Shown piece after piece: positions 9,886-19,210 of a stretch of DNA of 64,000 bases. The stretch covers positions 1,588,861 through 1,652,860 of the forward strand of contig CANLZI010000001.1 of NCBI GenBank assembly GCA_947495555.1. The letters run 5' to 3'. This DNA is from an uncultured Erythrobacter sp. (GTDB lineage: Bacteria > Pseudomonadota > Alphaproteobacteria > Sphingomonadales > Sphingomonadaceae). How positions within the stretch are numbered: position 1 is the stretch's first letter; every line of letters begins with the position of its first letter. The notes below the pieces were generated by a model. It saw only the letters and a list, made by a program, of their open reading frames with translations. It was not told where the DNA came from and searched no databases. A program made the position numbers and the translations under genes.

Positions 9886-12249
9886 ATGATGGCAACACGA
9901 GCGGTTAGCACTAGGAAGGGGAAGGCCGATTGGCGCGCCGCCTTTCGCCGGTCAATGCGCCGGGCGGCCCAAATGGCGGGCGCGGCGATCCTGCTCGCCA
10001 TGCTGGTGTTTCTGACCCTTTCGCTGGCTAGCTATACCCAAACTGATCCCTCGCCCTCTACCGCCGCATCGGGCGATGACATTCAAAACTGGATGGGCGC
10101 CGCGGGCGCGTGGGCATCGGATCGGGTGCTGTTTCTGTTTGGTTTGCCCTCCATCTTGTTGCTACCTTTGCTTTATATCAGCGCGCGCAAATTATGGCGC
10201 GATTACGAGCATGAAGACGAAGAATACGCCACCCGTTGGTGGCTCCCGCTGAGCTTGCTGGTGCTGGCCATCGTGCTGATCGCAACCGTACTCTCGCTCG
10301 CCTTTGACAGCCCAGGTGGCACTTTGCCTGCGCAAGCGGGCGGTCTGTCCGGCCTGTTGGGAGCAGCCGCGATCGAGGCCGTCGGCGCACGCTTTGGCGA
10401 GGATGCATCGGGCTGGGTGATCATGGGTCTGGCCGTGGCCAGCCTGGCAGGCGGCGTGGCCGCGCTAACCCGCGTGTTCGCCATCGACTGGCGCGGATTG
10501 CTGACCTTGCCCGAATTTATCATCGAGCGAGTTGCCTTGCTGCGCGGCGAGAAAGTGGTGGACGATGACACCAATATGGCCCTGCCCAAAAAGGCTAAGG
10601 CGGCCAAGCGCGAGAAGGGGTCCGAGAAGCGGCCCGAGCCCTCGTCTCCGCGCCGTGCGCCAGAAATTACCGACCCTTCTGCTCCGCCCAAAAAGGCCGT
10701 GATGGCCAAGACCAAGCAGCGCGATATGTTCGCCAATTTCGAGCTTCCCAGCCTCGATTTGTTGGGCGATCCGCCAACCGACAATAGTCCTAAGCTGGAT
10801 AAGATGGCGCTGGAGCGCAATGCCCGCCTGCTGGAAAATGTGCTGGATGATTTCAACGTGAAGGGCGAGATCACCGCTGTGCGCACAGGTCCGGTCGTCA
10901 CCATGTATGAATTGGAGCCGGCACCCGGCATCAAAGCCAGCCGAGTGGTTGGACTGGCCGAAGACATTGCCCGCAATATGTCGGCGATTTCAGCCCGCGT
11001 CTCACCCATTCCGGGCAAAACGGTGATGGGGATCGAGCTGCCCAATGCCGATCGCCAGATGGTGGTCTTGAAAGAGCTGGCCGCATGCGCCGCCTTTGCC
11101 GAAAGCCGGGGTAGCCTACCGATCATTCTGGGCAAAGACATCGCTGGCGAACCGATCATCGCTGACCTTGCCGCCATGCCGCACTTGCTGGTGGCAGGCA
11201 CCACCGGCTCGGGTAAATCGGTGGGCCTCAACTGCATCATCCTGTCATTGCTCTATCGGTTCACTCCGGCAGAGTGCCGCATGATCCTGATCGATCCCAA
11301 AGTGCTGGAATTGGCCAGCTATGACGACATTCCTCATTTGCTCTCGCCCGTGGTGACAGAGCCGCACAAGTCGGTGCGCGCACTGAAATGGGCGGTGGAG
11401 GAAATGGAGCGCCGCTATCGCATGATGAGCAGCGTCAATTCGCGCAATATCGGCGGATTTAACGAGAAGGTCCGCGCTGCGGCAGCCAAGGGCAAACCGC
11501 TGGGCCGGCGCGTGCAAACTGGCTTCGATCCGGAAACGGGTGAAGAACTGCACGAAGAAGAACAGCTCGACTACGAACCCTTGCCGCAGATCGTTCTGAT
11601 CGTGGACGAATTGGCCGATTTGATGGTCACAGTGGGCAAGGAGATCGAGGTTCTGATCCAGCGTTTGTCACAAAAATCGCGGGCAGCTGGTATTCACTTG
11701 ATCATGGCCACACAGCGCCCCTCGGTCGATGTGATCACCGGGGTTATCAAAGCCAATCTTCCCACCCGCATCAGCTTTAAAGTGACCAGCCGGATCGACA
11801 GCCGCACCATTTTGGGTGAGCAGGGTGCCGAGCAATTGTTGGGCAAAGGCGACATGCTGTATAAACCCAACACCGGCGCGATGATCCGGGTGCATTGTCC
11901 CTTTGTGTCGGATGACGAAGTTGAGCATGTGGCCGACTTCTGGCGCGCCCAAGGCAAGCCTGAATATGTCGACGCCGTTACCGAAGAACCGGAAGATGGT
12001 GGCGGTCTGATGTTCGAAGACGAACTGACCGCATCCGACAACCCGGACGAGCGCAAATATCGCCAAGCGTGCCAAATCGTGATCGAAAACCAGAAGGCAT
12101 CGGGGTCATGGCTGCAACGCCAGATGGGCGTTGGTTATAACACGGCTGCCAAATGGATCGAACGCATGGAAAGCGAAGGGCTGGTCGGTCCCGCCAACCA
12201 TGTTGGTCGGCGCGAAATCTACCGCGATCAGGACGGCAACCCGCTTTAG
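9886..12249 (+). CDS. ftsK: DNA translocase FtsK
   Basis: Septum-anchored ATP-driven DNA pump that clears chromosome termini and activates XerCD recombination at dif. The protein is about 787 residues. The N-terminus has four membrane segments within roughly the first 200 residues. A basic/Pro linker follows (residues about 230-290), then the motor with Walker A GTTGSGKSVGLN (near 440) and Walker B LIVDELADLMV (near 572). The C-terminal winged-helix gamma domain (RQMGVGYNTAAKWIERMESE) binds KOPS. GGGGA lies just before the tandem ATGs at 9886 and 9889; an in-frame TTG at 9841 has no such site. The linker is short compared with E. coli FtsK, as is usual in alphaproteobacteria. Confidence 0.95.
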   Translation: MMATRAVSTRKGKADWRAAFRRSMRRAAQMAGAAILLAMLVFLTLSLASYTQTDPSPSTAASGDDIQNWMGAAGAWASDRVLFLFGLPSILLLPLLYISARKLWRDYEHEDEEYATRWWLPLSLLVLAIVLIATVLSLAFDSPGGTLPAQAGGLSGLLGAAAIEAVGARFGEDASGWVIMGLAVASLAGGVAALTRVFAIDWRGLLTLPEFIIERVALLRGEKVVDDDTNMALPKKAKAAKREKGSEKRPEPSSPRRAPEITDPSAPPKKAVMAKTKQRDMFANFELPSLDLLGDPPTDNSPKLDKMALERNARLLENVLDDFNVKGEITAVRTGPVVTMYELEPAPGIKASRVVGLAEDIARNMSAISARVSPIPGKTVMGIELPNADRQMVVLKELAACAAFAESRGSLPIILGKDIAGEPIIADLAAMPHLLVAGTTGSGKSVGLNCIILSLLYRFTPAECRMILIDPKVLELASYDDIPHLLSPVVTEPHKSVRALKWAVEEMERRYRMMSSVNSRNIGGFNEKVRAAAAKGKPLGRRVQTGFDPETGEELHEEEQLDYEPLPQIVLIVDELADLMVTVGKEIEVLIQRLSQKSRAAGIHLIMATQRPSVDVITGVIKANLPTRISFKVTSRIDSRTILGEQGAEQLLGKGDMLYKPNTGAMIRVHCPFVSDDEVEHVADFWRAQGKPEYVDAVTEEPEDGGGLMFEDELTASDNPDERKYRQACQIVIENQKASGSWLQRQMGVGYNTAAKWIERMESEGLVGPANHVGRREIYRDQDGNPL

Positions 12250-12279
12250 AGGTGTAGCTTTGTCAGGCAATTGCAACAG

Positions 12280-13683
12280 ATGAGCGACACGCACTCCTCT
12301 CCGCTATCCGCCTATGGCGATTGGCTTGCCAATGCGCCGCGCGATTGGCCCGACAATGCGCTGCACATCGCCCGCCGCAGCGTGATAGATACGATTGGCT
12401 GCATCATGGCAGGCGCCGATGACAGCGCACCGGCAAAGCTGTGGCCTGTGGTATCATCCTGGGGCAGCGGCCCATGCCATGCCGCCATGCAAAGCCAGAC
12501 TTTGCCTGCACCGATGGCGGCATTGTTCAATGGCACCGCCGCCCATGCGCTGGATTTTGATGACAATTTCGATCCGGCCAAGGCGCATGCCTCTGCTGTT
12601 CTGGTGCCCGCATTGCTAGCAATTGGCGATGCAGAAGATCCCACCACCGATGCTTTGCTGGATGGCTATATCACCGGCTTGCAAATCATGGGGCTGGTTG
12701 GTCAAGCCGTGAACCCGTTCCATCGCAGCCGCGGCTGGCATGCCACCGGGACGCTGGGCGCGATTGGCGCGGCAGCAGGGTGCGCACGGATGCTGGGACT
12801 GGATGGCAAACAAGCATCCCACGCCATATCGCTGTCCACCAGTCTGGCTGGCGGCTTCATGAGCCAATTCGGGTCCGACACTAAACCGCTTCACGCAGGG
12901 TTGGCCGCAGCCGGCGGCGTTCAGGCTGCGCTGTTTGCCCGCGCGGGCATCACCGCTGGCAGCCATACGCTAGACGGCGAAAATGGATTGCGCTGGTTGA
13001 TGGTGGGTCGCGATGTGGACCAGCTGGCGGTGGAGATGGAGGGCAAGGCCGAGCATGGCCAGACCATGCGTTATGGCACCACCGACGTTGGATCGCCGCT
13101 GCATATTGTCGAGCATGGGTTGAAGGTGAAACGCTTCCCCAATTGCGGCAGCCTGCATCGCGCGCTTGATGGACTGCTGTCTCTGATGGAGCAGCATGAT
13201 CTGGCCGAGCCCCAGATCGAACGCGTGCTGGTGCGCGCACCGGCTGCGCATCTACGCAATCTGATGCATGAAAATCCGCAAACCCCTGCGCAAGCGAAAT
13301 TCAGCCTGGAATATAGTCTAGCAGCGGCCATGCATGATCGCGCCATTGGCCTGCTCGATTACACGGAACAGGCAATCCATCGCCCTGAAGTCCGAGCGCT
13401 CATGCCCAAAATCACCAAGGAATATGTCGAGCAGTTGGAAAGCGATTTCCCCACCGAAGTTCATCTGATGCTGGCCTCGGGCGAGAGCGTGAGCACAGCC
13501 ATTCCTATGCCGGTGGGCAGCAAGGCTGTGCCGATGAGCGACGCGCAAATCTGGGCCAAGCTGGAAACCTGTCTTGATGCAACGCATGGCGCGGTGCAAA
13601 AGGATGCGCTGATGGCGCGATTGGGCGAGCTTGACGCTGGCCAACCAGTGCGTCACCTGACACAGGCTATGCAGGCCGCCTGA
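12280..13683 (+). CDS. MmgE/PrpD family protein
   Basis: 467 residues of the MmgE/PrpD fold, which includes 2-methylcitrate dehydratase and cis-aconitate decarboxylase. Typical family pieces are RRSVIDTIGCIMAGADDS at the N-terminus, NGTAAHALDFDDNF, HRSRGWHATGTLGAIGAA and the later KRFPNCGSLHRALDGLL. prpB and prpC are not adjacent, so methylcitrate cycle function is not supported by context and the true substrate is open. ATG 12280 is chosen over an in-frame TTG nine bases upstream. The gene sits 30 bases after ftsK and 56 bases before the nucleotidyltransferase gene, so the last two may be one transcript. Confidence 0.88.
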   Translation: MSDTHSSPLSAYGDWLANAPRDWPDNALHIARRSVIDTIGCIMAGADDSAPAKLWPVVSSWGSGPCHAAMQSQTLPAPMAALFNGTAAHALDFDDNFDPAKAHASAVLVPALLAIGDAEDPTTDALLDGYITGLQIMGLVGQAVNPFHRSRGWHATGTLGAIGAAAGCARMLGLDGKQASHAISLSTSLAGGFMSQFGSDTKPLHAGLAAAGGVQAALFARAGITAGSHTLDGENGLRWLMVGRDVDQLAVEMEGKAEHGQTMRYGTTDVGSPLHIVEHGLKVKRFPNCGSLHRALDGLLSLMEQHDLAEPQIERVLVRAPAAHLRNLMHENPQTPAQAKFSLEYSLAAAMHDRAIGLLDYTEQAIHRPEVRALMPKITKEYVEQLESDFPTEVHLMLASGESVSTAIPMPVGSKAVPMSDAQIWAKLETCLDATHGAVQKDALMARLGELDAGQPVRHLTQAMQAA

Positions 13684-13739
13684 ACAATCGGCCAGCAAGT
13701 GGCTGAACAATTTGGGCAATATTAAAGGGGAGAAGCAGC

Positions 13740-14558
13740 GTGGATAGCAGCGACACCGCAAGATCGGTCAAAGTCCTGGTGCTGGCCGCCAGCCGCGCCG
13801 GCCCCGAAGATGCCGTGGCTGCATTGCAGAACAAGAGTCACAAATGCTTGATCGAGCTGGATGGCGAAATCATGCTGCAACGCGTGGTGCGCGAAATTGC
13901 CGCCAGCCAATATGCCAGTGACATCTATATCTCGATCGAACGTGAAGACATCTTGCGCGAGATCCCCTTGGTTTCAACCATGATGGATGAAGGCCGGGTC
14001 CATTTTCTGCCCGCAGGCAACAATCTGTTCGCCAGCATCACGGGGGCCGCTGAAGCGATCCAAGACCCCTATCCCCTGGTCGTATCCACCGGCGATAATG
14101 CGCTTCACACGACCGAGATGTTCGACCATTTTTGCAAGGCCATTTTGAACGAACCCTTGGATGGCGCCGTTGCCATGACGCCGGCGGCAACCATTTTGGA
14201 AGCCTATCCCGATGGCAAGCGCGCTTTCCATGAATTGAAGGATGGTGGCTGGTCCAGCTGCAATCTGTACGCCGCGCTGACCCCAAAGGCGGTTGAAGCG
14301 GCCAAAGTGTTTGAAACGGGCGGCCAGTTTGGCAAGCGTCCCATCCGCATCCTGAAGGCGTTCGGGCTGCCGGTGATGCTGATGTACAAATTCCGGCTGG
14401 CAACGGTGCAGGGCATTGCCGATTACCTGTCGCGCCGGTGGAATATCTCATTGAAGATCATCAGCATGCCCTTTGCCGATGCGCCGATCGATGTCGACAA
14501 TCCGGGCGATTTCACCCGAACGCAAGGCATTTTGCAAAAGCGTCGCGAACAAGGCTAA
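13740..14558 (+). CDS. MobA-like NTP transferase domain protein
   Basis: 272-residue Rossmann-type nucleotidyltransferase related to MobA and other NTP_transf_3 proteins. The N-terminus KVLVLAASRAGPEDAV corresponds to the nucleotide-binding loop, but the usual GxGTR pattern is replaced. KCLIELDGEIMLQRVV resembles the KPLLxLxGxPLL region, and VVSTGDNALHT holds the metal-binding aspartate. The later region (VDVDNPGD-like end, PIDVDNPGDFTRTQ) also fits this fold. The acceptor molecule is unknown. Translation starts at GTG 13740 after AAAGGGGAG at good spacing. A hairpin follows the gene. Confidence 0.8.
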   Translation: MDSSDTARSVKVLVLAASRAGPEDAVAALQNKSHKCLIELDGEIMLQRVVREIAASQYASDIYISIEREDILREIPLVSTMMDEGRVHFLPAGNNLFASITGAAEAIQDPYPLVVSTGDNALHTTEMFDHFCKAILNEPLDGAVAMTPAATILEAYPDGKRAFHELKDGGWSSCNLYAALTPKAVEAAKVFETGGQFGKRPIRILKAFGLPVMLMYKFRLATVQGIADYLSRRWNISLKIISMPFADAPIDVDNPGDFTRTQGILQKRREQG

Positions 14559-14571
14559 CCCGCAAACGCAA

Positions 14572-14607
14572 ATGCCGCCGCTCTGCGTGTGGGCAAAGCA
14601 GCGGCAT
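14572..14607. terminator. Hairpin between convergent genes
   Basis: ATGCCGC and GCGGCAT form a 7-base-pair stem that can extend by GCT/AGC past one mismatch. It lies between the convergent nucleotidyltransferase and pstS genes. Only a weak T-rich stretch (CTGTTTGTTGT) follows on the plus strand, so it is probably a modest, possibly bidirectional, terminator. Confidence 0.55.
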
Positions 14608-14641
14608 CTGTTTGTTGTGCTACGCGAACGCAGCGTGTGGC

Positions 14642-15688
14642 TTACTTCAGATCATCAACCGTCAGAGTGGTGAACTCGGTCGCGGCGATGCGGTTCTTTT
14701 CCATTTCCTCACCCGGTGAAGGCACCAGACCGATCTTGCTGAGCGGTCCGCCATTGCCCCACATCTGGGTCCATTGAAGCAGGAATTCCTGGAAGCCGGG
14801 AATGGCGTCGAGATGCGCCTTCTTGGCATAGAGATACAGTGGACGAGCACCCGGATAAGAGAAGTTTGAGATGTTCTCATAGGTTGGCTGGACACCGTTC
14901 ATGGGCAGCCCCTTCACCTTGTCGGAATTTTCCTCAAGGTAGGAATAGCCAAACACACCAATGGCGCGCGGATTGCTCTCGATCTTCTGAACGATCAGAT
15001 TGTCTTGCTCGCCCTGATCGACATATTTGCCATCGGAACGCACTTCGGTGCAGATTTGCTGGTGGCGGTCTTTGTCTTCTTCCTCGATCGCGGCCATCTC
15101 TGGATTGCTGTCACAGCCAACTTCCAGAACCAGTTCCTTCAACGCGTCGCGGGTACCCGAAGTGGATGGCGGGCCATAAACCAGAATTTCCTGATCGGGC
15201 AGCGAAGGATCAACATCGGACCATTTCTGGTTGGTTTGCTCGCCGCCATAGGGATTGGCAGCCAGCGCTTCATAAACGATCTTGGGTGTCAGATTGAGCT
15301 CGAGACCTTCTTTCGACTCAGCAAAGGCAATTCCGTCCAGTCCCACTTGGATTTCAATTACATCGGTTACGCCATTTTCCAGGCAACCTTCAAATTCTGA
15401 CAGCTTCATGCGGCGCGATGCATTGGCGATATCGGGGGTGTCCGCACCGACGCCCGAACAGAACAGCTTGATGCCGCCGCCGCTGCCGGTTGATTCGATC
15501 AAAGGTGATTTGAATTCAGAATTTGAGCGGGCAAATTCCTCGGCCACAGCTTTGGCAAAAGGGAACACGGTGGACGAGCCGACCACGCGAACAGAATCGC
15601 GTGAGCCAGAGCCGCTGCCTCCGCCGCCACATGCGGCAAGAGCGAGCGAAGAGATGGCGAGAAAACAGGCTGTTTTTACAGGTTTCAT
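14642..15688 (-). CDS. pstS: Phosphate ABC transporter substrate-binding lipoprotein PstS
   Basis: Periplasmic phosphate-binding component of the Pst uptake system. The 348 residues start with a lipoprotein signal and lipobox LAAC, followed by a Gly/Ser linker. The PstS fold shows VVGSSTVFPFAKAVAEEF, ESTGSGGGIKLFC, IANASRRMKLSEFEGC and GPPSTSGTRDALKELV, which hold the phosphate-contacting Ser, Gly, Arg and Asp positions. The permease and ATPase genes pstCAB do not follow; the gene downstream is convergent. A PHO-box-like repeat lies about 65-80 bases upstream of the ATG, and a phosphate-type porin gene lies directly upstream on the same strand. Both support PhoB control. Confidence 0.95.
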   Translation of the reverse strand: MKPVKTACFLAISSLALAACGGGGSGSGSRDSVRVVGSSTVFPFAKAVAEEFARSNSEFKSPLIESTGSGGGIKLFCSGVGADTPDIANASRRMKLSEFEGCLENGVTDVIEIQVGLDGIAFAESKEGLELNLTPKIVYEALAANPYGGEQTNQKWSDVDPSLPDQEILVYGPPSTSGTRDALKELVLEVGCDSNPEMAAIEEEDKDRHQQICTEVRSDGKYVDQGEQDNLIVQKIESNPRAIGVFGYSYLEENSDKVKGLPMNGVQPTYENISNFSYPGARPLYLYAKKAHLDAIPGFQEFLLQWTQMWGNGGPLSKIGLVPSPGEEMEKNRIAATEFTTLTVDDLK

Positions 15689-15750
15689 GATGTGACCTCG
15701 TAAGAATGAAAATTCGTAAGTTCGAAATTAAGACGCGGATAAGGCAGCGA

Positions 15751-15769
15751 CGTGACAGCTGTGTGACAC
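15751..15769 (-). promoter_or_regulatory. PHO-box-like repeat upstream of pstS
   Basis: On the minus strand, TGTCAC occurs twice with starts exactly 11 bases apart (GTGACA at 15752-15757 and 15763-15768 on the plus strand). PhoB is known to bind tandem 11-base repeats with a TGTCA core. The site lies in the 100-base gap between the porin stop codon and the pstS start. Confidence 0.72.
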
Positions 15770-15788
15770 GACGTTCGGATTAAGGTGA

Positions 15789-17177
15789 TCAGAAGTCAAT
15801 TTGTGCGCGCAGTCCGAAACTGTCCACGCTATAAGATGTGTCGCCACCCGCGGTGGGAAATACAGCATCATCGTAGGACAGTTTGCCATAGTTCGCGAGC
15901 AGCATGGTGTAATCTGTCGGCTTCCAGACCAGCGACACGAACAGACCGTCTTGTGTGCCTCCGATAACTCCATTGTCGGTCAGGTCGAGATAATCATAAC
16001 GCAGGTTCAGCTGGACCGAACCAATGCCGCCTTCGCCAACCGGATTGGCAGGCTTGGTGCGGTCAAACTTGCCGCTTTTATAGCCGCGCGTATCACCCTT
16101 GGTCAGGAAATAGCCGCCTTCGATATAGCCGCCAAAGAATGTCGGGTCGTCCATCCCGACCGGCATGTTCACATTTTGCCAATAGCCCTCGGCCACAGCG
16201 TGGAACGGGCCGGAGATAACGGCTCCTTCAACGCCCAAACCAAATTCGCTGCTGGCATCCAGATTGCCGGTGTTGATGAAACGCTCAGAGGTGAAATGGA
16301 CCAGTGGGCGCTGGCGGTATCGCACGCTCTCACCGCTTTCCAGATCGGTGTAGTGAACCGATGCGCCCAGATGCAGTGTCGCATCGCCAACCTTGGGATT
16401 GGCCACGATGCGGGCATCAGCGCCCCAATTTTTGTTCGACAGATCGTCCATATTGTCGGTGAACAAACCCGCTTGGACGCGCACAGTGTCACCGGAAAAT
16501 TCTGCACCCAGGCCAACGCGGCGTTCAAAGCCGAACGCATCGGTAAAGGCGGCGCGTTCGATGAATGATGTGTGCAGACTGGAGGTAAGTTCTTCCAGGC
16601 TTTGATAGTTGTTAAACTGGCCTGCGGAGATCTTGGTCTTGCCGTCTTTGTAAGAAATAATCGCATCAGTGACGGTCAGATCGCTGCCCGCCACATCCAC
16701 TTCGAATTTATAGCCAAAACCGCCCGGCATATCGCCTGAAACGCCCAAACGGGCGCGGCGCACTTCATTGCCAAAGCCGTCCGATGCTCCGGTGGATGAT
16801 GGAGCGCTGGTGAAGCCTGCGTCATATTGCAGTCGGCCGCGCGGCTTAAAGCTCCAGCCACCTTCACCCTTGATTTCGGGCGCACCCTTGAACGAAATTG
16901 CCGGCATTTTGTCCGCCCTTGCATGGGCTTCGCTGGCCATGGCGCTTGCGGCAACAGCAGCCTCATTGGCCGCGCTTGCCTCAGCGCTGGCAGAATCGGC
17001 TTCGGCCTCGGCTTCAGCCAATTCGCTTTCCAGAGCATCTATACGTGCTGCCATGGCGGCCATCTGGGCGCGCATTTCAGCCAGTGCATCTGTTGTGCTG
17101 CCATCATCCTGTGCAAAGGCAGGTTGAGCAAAGGAAATGGCAGTCGCAAGCGCAAGCGCCGAAGCTTTCAATTTCAT
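15789..17177 (-). CDS. OprO/OprP family phosphate-selective porin
   Basis: Outer membrane channel of the family that passes phosphate or polyphosphate under phosphate starvation. About 462 residues from the ATG at 17177, where a signal peptide (MKLKASALALATAISFAQPAFAQ, split here as MKLKASALALATA then ISFAQPAFAQ) begins; the open frame continues upstream without signal-like sequence. After cleavage comes an Ala/Glu-rich coiled coil (about residues 30-95), then the porin domain with FKPRGRLQYDAGF, RRARLGVSGDMPGGFGYKFE and a terminal Phe (RAQIDF). Similar N-terminal coiled coils are thought to help trimer formation. It has its own triple PHO-box-like repeat and is followed by pstS. Confidence 0.92.
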   Translation of the reverse strand: MKLKASALALATAISFAQPAFAQDDGSTTDALAEMRAQMAAMAARIDALESELAEAEAEADSASAEASAANEAAVAASAMASEAHARADKMPAISFKGAPEIKGEGGWSFKPRGRLQYDAGFTSAPSSTGASDGFGNEVRRARLGVSGDMPGGFGYKFEVDVAGSDLTVTDAIISYKDGKTKISAGQFNNYQSLEELTSSLHTSFIERAAFTDAFGFERRVGLGAEFSGDTVRVQAGLFTDNMDDLSNKNWGADARIVANPKVGDATLHLGASVHYTDLESGESVRYRQRPLVHFTSERFINTGNLDASSEFGLGVEGAVISGPFHAVAEGYWQNVNMPVGMDDPTFFGGYIEGGYFLTKGDTRGYKSGKFDRTKPANPVGEGGIGSVQLNLRYDYLDLTDNGVIGGTQDGLFVSLVWKPTDYTMLLANYGKLSYDDAVFPTAGGDTSYSVDSFGLRAQIDF

Positions 17178-17215
17178 GGATTGTGTTCCCCGAGTAACAA
17201 TTTCTTGCCGCGAAT

Positions 17216-17243
17216 ATGACGTATCTATGACACTTTCATGACA
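17216..17243 (-). promoter_or_regulatory. Triple PHO-box-like direct repeat upstream of the phosphate porin
   Basis: Three copies of GTCAT on the minus strand (ATGAC at 17216, 17227 and 17238 on the plus strand), each exactly 11 bases from the next; two are TGTCAT and one is CGTCAT. The array ends about 39 bases before the porin start codon. Spacing and core match PhoB sites in other proteobacteria. Confidence 0.8.
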
Positions 17244-17430
17244 CGCAGCGAAGTTGGACCGCATGAACACTGGTCCCGTTATTGCGCGGAATTAATTGGC
17301 ACCGTTCACTGGCCCATCAATGGGTCGAGCCTCAGATCACTGATTCAGAAAGGAAATTGTTCTTCATATTGGTGGAAGCCCGCATCCTATAGTTAACCGC
17401 ATAGTAAGCCATTTCAGGCAGTTAGATCCG

Positions 17431-19191
17431 ATGGGACGGGGCCATCTCTTTCGCGCACCTTGGTGGCGCTTTTTGTGCTGCGTTATGGCTATGCTGGCCA
17501 TAGCGCTGGCGAGCCCCGCGTCTGCGCACGAGACTGAGCTATCATTTTCTTCCAAATGCCATGCAACATCCGACCTTTCGACCAGCTTTTCCGATATGGC
17601 GGCCACGGACGCCAAATGGATCTGTTCCGATGATGGCTGGCGCGCCGACCAGCCAGTCGCCTGGCTGCGTTTTGATGCCCGGCAATGGGCCGACGCCGAC
17701 ACCCCGCGTTATTTCTTTACCCGGATCGCACGGCACAAATCGATCACATTCGGCGCCGTTGGCGACAATGGCAGCGTTCGCACGGTGGAATGGGCCGAGG
17801 CAGATGGTAGAGTGTTTGGGGCCGGTCCGCTGTTTCAGTTGGACCTGCCGGAGATAACCCAAGGCACCCAAGCCATCATTGTTCGGATCGAACGGCCGCA
17901 CAGTCTGCCGCTTCTCACCGAAGCTCAACTGACCTCCGATCCGGAGGCCTCCAGCTGGGCCATGATGGATGTAATCTTGCTCGCCATCGTGGTCGGCATG
18001 CTCGTGCTGCCGCTATTGTTCGACATCAGTTTCTTCATTGTACTGCGCGAGAAGTTCGTTCTGCTGCATGCCCTGATGGTGCTGTCGATGATCAATTATG
18101 TCCTCTTCGCCGGAGGGTTGATTGGTGTCTTTGTGCAATTGCCCGTGGCCGTTGTTTCAATCGTTGGCGCACTGGGTTGGGCGATCGGGGTTGGACTATC
18201 AGCCTTGTTCCTGGTGACGTTCTTGGAGGACGGGGCCCAATCGCGCCGGATGCAGCGCCTGACTGTCGCCACCGGGATTTGGACCATATGTGTGCCCGGC
18301 TTTTTTGCCTTGCAGTTCCACGCCACCCAGCCATTTGATGATCGCGGATATTTTTACGCATTCCTGCCGGTGATCGCCGTCATATCGGTGGCCTTGATCG
18401 AGGCATTGATGCGGGGCAGCAGAAGCGCTCGCTTTGTGGCCGTAGCATGGACGCCGATCATTCTCGCCTCGGTAGAACGGTTGCTTCGTGGGTTGGGAGC
18501 CTATACCGGACCGTCCTCTTTGGATCAGCTGATTTTTGTCGCTACCGGGCTTGAGGTGGTGATCATCTCGCTCAGCGTTGCCGACCGCTTCGTTGACCTG
18601 CGCCGTCAACGCGACGAGGCGGTAACCGAATCCAAGGTGTTGGAGCGATTGTCCGAGCGTGATCCGCTGACCGGATTGCTAAATCGGCGCGCAATCGACG
18701 CCCGCTTTCTGGATTTGCACCGCGCAGGATATGAAACCTTTGGCCTGATCGATTTGGATCACTTTAAATTGGTCAATGACACGGCCGGCCACGCGACTGG
18801 CGACAAAGTGCTGAAGGTCGTGGCCGATATTCTTGATAGCGACAAAGACAGTATAGCGATCCGGATGGGCGGCGAGGAATTTTTGCTGCTGCTGCGAGGT
18901 GAGAATGCACAAATTAGAGCGGAGAAGCTACGCAGCGCCATCCCGATCCGCGTGGCGCAAGCCGTTCCCGAACTCGAAATATTGGTCACCGCCAGCATGG
19001 GCATGCTGACAGCACCGTTACAAGCGATGCCAAACGCCGTGTTCGAGGACATTTATTCCCGTGCCGACAAATTGCTTTACGAAGCCAAAAATCAGGGTCG
19101 CAACCGGACAACGAGTGAAAAATTGAAGGCTTTTGTCAGGCGCAAAGAAGACCGACGCAAGGGTGGGGGCAAAACCAACAAGGCTGCCTAA
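17431..19191 (+). CDS. 7TMR-DISM type membrane diguanylate cyclase (GGDEF)
   Basis: Membrane enzyme predicted to make cyclic di-GMP from two GTP. The 586 residues comprise a signal-like N-terminus ending ASPASAHE, an extracytoplasmic domain (about 30-170) resembling DISM ligand-binding modules, seven hydrophobic helices (about 180-385), a short helical linker and a GGDEF domain. The active motif is GGEEF at residues 480-484 with substrate contacts in GLIDLDHFKLVNDTAGHATG. The inhibitory I-site RxxD, expected nine to six residues upstream, reads DKDS, so product inhibition is probably lost. No EAL domain is present. It diverges from the phosphate porin, raising possible but unproven phosphate-linked control. 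Confidence 0.92.
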   Translation: MGRGHLFRAPWWRFLCCVMAMLAIALASPASAHETELSFSSKCHATSDLSTSFSDMAATDAKWICSDDGWRADQPVAWLRFDARQWADADTPRYFFTRIARHKSITFGAVGDNGSVRTVEWAEADGRVFGAGPLFQLDLPEITQGTQAIIVRIERPHSLPLLTEAQLTSDPEASSWAMMDVILLAIVVGMLVLPLLFDISFFIVLREKFVLLHALMVLSMINYVLFAGGLIGVFVQLPVAVVSIVGALGWAIGVGLSALFLVTFLEDGAQSRRMQRLTVATGIWTICVPGFFALQFHATQPFDDRGYFYAFLPVIAVISVALIEALMRGSRSARFVAVAWTPIILASVERLLRGLGAYTGPSSLDQLIFVATGLEVVIISLSVADRFVDLRRQRDEAVTESKVLERLSERDPLTGLLNRRAIDARFLDLHRAGYETFGLIDLDHFKLVNDTAGHATGDKVLKVVADILDSDKDSIAIRMGGEEFLLLLRGENAQIRAEKLRSAIPIRVAQAVPELEILVTASMGMLTAPLQAMPNAVFEDIYSRADKLLYEAKNQGRNRTTSEKLKAFVRRKEDRRKGGGKTNKAA

Positions 19192-19210
19192 CCGCTTAAC
19201 CCCTGACCGC

